Assembly (NCBI GenBank): GCA_016301965.1 | Contig: JAEDOO010000074.1 | Coordinates: forward strand, 1 to 8,827 | Origin: Lachnospiraceae bacterium | Lineage (GTDB): Bacteria; Bacillota; Clostridia; Lachnospirales; Lachnospiraceae | DNA: 8,827 nt | Direction of reading: 5' to 3' | Shown here: one piece after another, positions 6,023 to 8,827 of the stretch | How the letters are laid out: each line of letters opens with the position of its first letter | Position numbering within the stretch: position 1 is the stretch's first letter | The notes under the pieces: model-generated | What the model was told of the DNA's origin: nothing | What the model saw: only the letters and a program-made list of their open reading frames with translations | The model's database searches: none | Made by a program: the position numbers and the translations under genes

Positions 6023-6083
6023 CGCCAAGAGGGATCTGACAGAGGAGCGGAAGGAAACAGAGTCAGAGCTTCAGTTGGCGAAA
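5996..6083 (+). other. Competing RNA stems around the secG-rnr terminator
   Basis: Two further stems share bases with the terminator. CTCTTGGCGA (5996-6005) pairs perfectly with TCGCCAAGAG (6022-6031) for 10 bp, which would break the terminator stem. Alternatively TTTCGCCAA (6020-6028) pairs with TTGGCGAAA (6075-6083) for 9 bp, continued by 6029-6032 with 6069-6072 (one wobble, two-base bulge) and TCTGAC (6035-6040) with GTCAGA (6062-6067). This makes a long bulged hairpin with a purine-rich 21-base loop that contains AGGAG. The long hairpin is compatible with the terminator; the 10-bp alternative excludes both. Because the alternative right arm comes after the T-run, it could act only if polymerase has passed the terminator or paused. 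Seen as base pairing; function is inferred. Confidence 0.5.
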
Positions 6084-6134
6084 GGTGAGACGTTTATTTT
6101 GGAAACAGCAGTTGCCTACAGGGATGATACAGAC

Positions 6135-6150
6135 AGGAGATCAGACAGTG
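6135..6150 (+). promoter_or_regulatory. Ribosome binding site and GTG start of rnr
   Basis: AGGAGA at 6135-6140 lies seven bases before GTG 6148. In-frame alternatives upstream are GTG 6085, which has AAAG touching it and lies against the end of the long hairpin, and ATG 6124, which has no Shine-Dalgarno. The GTG at 6148 is therefore the likely start. Confidence 0.75.
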
Positions 6151-8355
6151 AATCCAAAACAGTTAAAAAAGCGAAAAAAAACCATATATGATGTCATATG
6201 TTCCAAATCTTACGTACCCATGCGTGCCAGAGAGATCGCGATTCTTCTGGATATTCCCCGGGAGAAGAGAAAAGATCTGCAGGATGTGCTGGACAGCCTG
6301 ATGCAGGAGCATAAGATCACCATGGACAGCCGGGGGCGGTATATGAAGAAGAAAGGCCCCGTAAACGTAAAAACAGTGAAAAAAGAAGAGTATGCAGAAC
6401 GCATGTATCTGAAAGGTACGTTTATCAGCCATCCCAAGGGTTTCGGCTTTGTGGAAGTGGAAGGAGAAGATCTGGATTATTTTATTCCGGAGGAATATAC
6501 GGGCTGTGCTTTTCATAAAGATGAAGTGGAGATTGTCCCTCTGGTCAACAAAAGAGGTCGTCGTCCCGAGGCCAAGGTAGTTGCAATTACCGGTCATGGC
6601 CTGACACAGCTGGTAGGAACCTACCAGCAGGAAAGATCCTTCGGTTTTGTTAAGCCGGATCTGCATAAGATTGAGAGGGAAATCTACATCGCTCAGAAAA
6701 ATGCCGGTGAAGCAAAAGACGGCCAGAAAGTGGTGGTTCAGATGCTTGAGTACGGCGGCCATCACAGAAGTCCCGAGGGAAAGATTATCGAGGTTCTGGG
6801 TTATAGCCGGGAGCCGGGAGTTGATGTATTGTCCGTGGCCAAAAGCATGGAGCTTCCTATGGAATTTCCTGAGAAAGTGGCCAATCAGGCAGCCCGGGTG
6901 CCGGATCATGTGCAGGATGGAGACAGAGAAGGCCGGATGGATCTCAGAGCTCTCTGTATGGTTACCATTGATGGCGAGGATGCCAAGGATCTGGATGATG
7001 CCGTAAGCCTTTATGAAGAGGGTGGACTGTATCATCTGGGGGTGCATATTGCGGATGTGAGCAACTATGTGCAGGCAGGAAGTGCTTTGGATCGTGAGGC
7101 ATTAAAGCGGGGAACCAGTGTATATCTGGTAGACAGAGTGATTCCCATGCTGCCGGTGCAGCTTTCCAACGGCATCTGTTCCCTGAATGCAGGGCAGGAC
7201 AGGCTGGCCCTCAGTTGTCTGATGACCTTTGATCAGTCCGGGAAACGGCTTTCCCACGAACTGGTGGAGTCTGTGATCCATGTTGACCGGCGTATGTCCT
7301 ATACAGAAGTCAAAAAGATTCTTGTAGATCACGATGAAGAGCTCTGCCGGGAATGTGAGGCGTTGGTGCCCATGTTCCGGCAGATGGCCGATCTGTCCGC
7401 AAAGATCAGAAAGACCAGAGAGAACCGAGGCTCCATAGATTTTGATTTCCCGGAGTGTAAGATCATCCTGGGGGAAACAGGGCACCCCATAGAGATTCGT
7501 CCCTATGAGAGAAATGTGGCTACAGATATGATAGAAGATTTCATGCTTTCCGCCAATGAGGCAGTGGCTTCAGAATACTGCAAGCGGGAGATACCCTTTG
7601 TTTACCGTGTCCATGAAAATCCCGATCCGGAGAAAGTGGAACAGGTGCTTCAGCTGATCCATGCATTGGGGATGCAGGAAAAGAAAACCGGACAGGAGCT
7701 TACTTCTGCTGAAGTGCAGAAAATCCTTTCCCAGCTCAAGGGCAAACCATATGAAGATCTGGTCAGCAGGCTGTTGCTTCGGGCCATGAAACGTGCCAGA
7801 TACACTACAGAGTGCAGTGGTCATTTCGGACTGGCTGCCAGATATTACTGTCACTTTACTTCACCCATCCGTCGATATCCGGATCTGCAGATCCACAGGA
7901 TCATCAAAGACAGTATACGTGGCCGCCTGAAACCTGAAAAGATTGAGAAGTATCGGGAAATGCTGCCGGAGGTGGCAGAGCAGAGCAGCAGGACGGAACG
8001 TCGGGCCGAGGAGGCAGAGCGGGAGACCGAAAAGATCAAGAAGGCAGAGTACATGAGCTACCATCTGGAGGAGGTCTTTGCGGGACGAATCAGTGGAGTC
8101 ACTGCCTGGGGTGTATACGTGGAGCTGGACAATACGGTGGAAGGTATGGTTCGCCTGCAGGATATGTACGATGACTATTACCGTTTTGACGAGGAGAATT
8201 ACCGTATTGTGGGTGAACATTCCGGAAAAGTGTATGGATTGGGCGACAGTGTCCGGGTCATGGTGGAGGACGCTGATGTGGCAGCTGGTACCATAGATTT
8301 TTCCTTTACAGAAAAAGAACCCCGGAAACGGCGGGGATACAGAGGGGAGAAGTAA
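6148..8355 (+). CDS. rnr: Ribonuclease R (3'-5' exoribonuclease)
   Basis: A 735-residue processive exonuclease of the RNase II/RNB family that degrades structured RNA and, with tmRNA-SmpB, nonstop mRNA. The domains in order are an N-terminal winged-helix region (about 1-65), two cold-shock domains (about 88-140, with FISHPKGFGFVEVE, and 154-210, with RSFGFVKPD), the RNB catalytic domain, and an S1 RNA-binding domain (about 643-725). The metal-binding motif DGEDAKDLDD places Asp275, Asp281, Asp283 and Asp284 at the spacing of the E. coli catalytic residues. TSPIRRYPDL (571-580) is the conserved arginine motif. The C-terminal tail is short and basic (EPRKRRGYRGEK). GTG 6148 is used instead of the longer GTG 6085 because of the ribosome site. 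smpB starts three bases after the stop. Confidence 0.95.
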   Translation: MNPKQLKKRKKTIYDVICSKSYVPMRAREIAILLDIPREKRKDLQDVLDSLMQEHKITMDSRGRYMKKKGPVNVKTVKKEEYAERMYLKGTFISHPKGFGFVEVEGEDLDYFIPEEYTGCAFHKDEVEIVPLVNKRGRRPEAKVVAITGHGLTQLVGTYQQERSFGFVKPDLHKIEREIYIAQKNAGEAKDGQKVVVQMLEYGGHHRSPEGKIIEVLGYSREPGVDVLSVAKSMELPMEFPEKVANQAARVPDHVQDGDREGRMDLRALCMVTIDGEDAKDLDDAVSLYEEGGLYHLGVHIADVSNYVQAGSALDREALKRGTSVYLVDRVIPMLPVQLSNGICSLNAGQDRLALSCLMTFDQSGKRLSHELVESVIHVDRRMSYTEVKKILVDHDEELCRECEALVPMFRQMADLSAKIRKTRENRGSIDFDFPECKIILGETGHPIEIRPYERNVATDMIEDFMLSANEAVASEYCKREIPFVYRVHENPDPEKVEQVLQLIHALGMQEKKTGQELTSAEVQKILSQLKGKPYEDLVSRLLLRAMKRARYTTECSGHFGLAARYYCHFTSPIRRYPDLQIHRIIKDSIRGRLKPEKIEKYREMLPEVAEQSSRTERRAEEAERETEKIKKAEYMSYHLEEVFAGRISGVTAWGVYVELDNTVEGMVRLQDMYDDYYRFDEENYRIVGEHSGKVYGLGDSVRVMVEDADVAAGTIDFSFTEKEPRKRRGYRGEK

Positions 8356-8358
8356 AAC

Positions 8359-8827
8359 ATGGCAAAACAGAAAGGAACCAAGCTGATTGCCAATAACAAA
8401 AAGGCATATCATGATTATTTTATTGAAGAAGAGTATGAGGCAGGTATAGCCCTTCACGGCACAGAGGTCAAATCTCTGCGCCAGGGGCACTGCAGTGTCA
8501 AGGAATCCTTTATCAGAATTGACAATAATGAAGTCATGATCTACGGCATGCATGTGAGTCCGTATGAAAAAGGGAATATCTTTAACCGAGATCCGTTAAG
8601 GCCCAAAAAGCTTTTGCTTCATCGTTATGAGATCAATAAGCTTCAGGGCAAGATCAAAGAAAAAGGGTACACACTGGTACCACTGAAGGTCTATCTGAAA
8701 GACAGTCTGGTAAAGGTGGAGATCGGTCTGGCCAGAGGTAAAAAGCTGTACGATAAGCGTGCGGATATTGCCAAGAAGGATATGCGCCGTGAGGCAGAGA
8801 GAGATTTTAAAGTCAGAAATCTCGTGT
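8359..8827 (+). CDS. smpB: SsrA-binding protein SmpB (3' end beyond the window)
   Basis: SmpB binds tmRNA and carries it to ribosomes stalled without a stop codon, where tmRNA tags the nascent protein for degradation. The visible 156 residues include TEVKSLRQG (35-43), the tmRNA-contact region [19 protein letters not shown] and the GKKLYDKR segment. Family members are usually about 150-160 residues and end just after a basic tail, and the tail here (DFKVRNLV) has not reached a stop, so only a few residues should be missing. GGGGAGA at 8344-8350, inside the end of rnr, is its ribosome site, and only three bases separate the two genes, which suggests coupled translation. Its tmRNA gene is often nearby but is not in this window. 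Confidence 0.95.
   Translation, partial: MAKQKGTKLIANNKKAYHDYFIEEEYEAGIALHGTEVKSLRQGHCSVKESFIRIDNNEVMIYGMHVSPYEKGNIFNRDPLRPKKLLLHRYEINKLQGKIKEKGYTLVPLKVYLKDSLVKVEIGLARGKKLYDKRADIAKKDMRREAERDFKVRNLV

Noticed and set aside
6163..7047. Long open frame on the - strand opposite the start of rnr, and a similar one at 7861-8553
   Set aside because: Both are within coding sequence of RNase R or SmpB, lack any family signature and show the composition of antisense shadows.

Overview
The window reads as an ordinary chromosomal stretch from a Gram-positive anaerobe, most likely Clostridia and probably Lachnospiraceae. This is an inference from four things: strong AGGAGG-type ribosome binding sites before almost every gene, use of TTG and GTG starts with good Shine-Dalgarno sequences, moderate GC that is visibly lower in the first 1.6 kb, and the conserved gene order eno-secG-rnr-smpB. 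Every convincing gene is on the + strand.

Layout. 1-99 is the tail of an unidentified gene. 100-371 is noncoding and holds a GC-rich hairpin and a candidate promoter. 372-1679 looks like one transcription unit: a GNAT acetyltransferase, a small alpha/beta hydrolase and a 42-residue hydrophobic mini-protein, closed by a hairpin terminator. 1684-2804 holds a LacI-family regulator whose extended -10 promoter abuts an upstream in-frame ATG, which settles the start at 1764. 2784-4209 holds a MATE-family transporter preceded by a LacI-type palindrome that lies in the last codons of the regulator. 4237-5640 is an enolase with all catalytic residues but some divergent segments. 5684-8827 has its own good promoter and carries secG, a terminator, rnr (RNase R) and smpB, the last cut by the window end.

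How the genes work together. SecG belongs to the SecYEG translocon. RNase R and SmpB both act in trans-translation: SmpB carries tmRNA to stalled ribosomes and RNase R degrades the faulty mRNA. rnr and smpB are three bases apart and probably translationally coupled. The LacI regulator and MATE transporter are plausible partners, supported only by adjacency and the palindrome. Enolase acts in glycolysis, and no other glycolytic gene is in the window.

The least ordinary signal is between secG and rnr (5992-6083). A textbook terminator shares its left arm with a perfect 10-bp alternative hairpin. The right arm of that alternative hairpin can instead form a long bulged stem just upstream of rnr. 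These mutually exclusive folds suggest an RNA-level control point that separates secG from rnr-smpB, but this rests on base pairing read by eye. I see no mobile element, CRISPR array, tRNA or rRNA.
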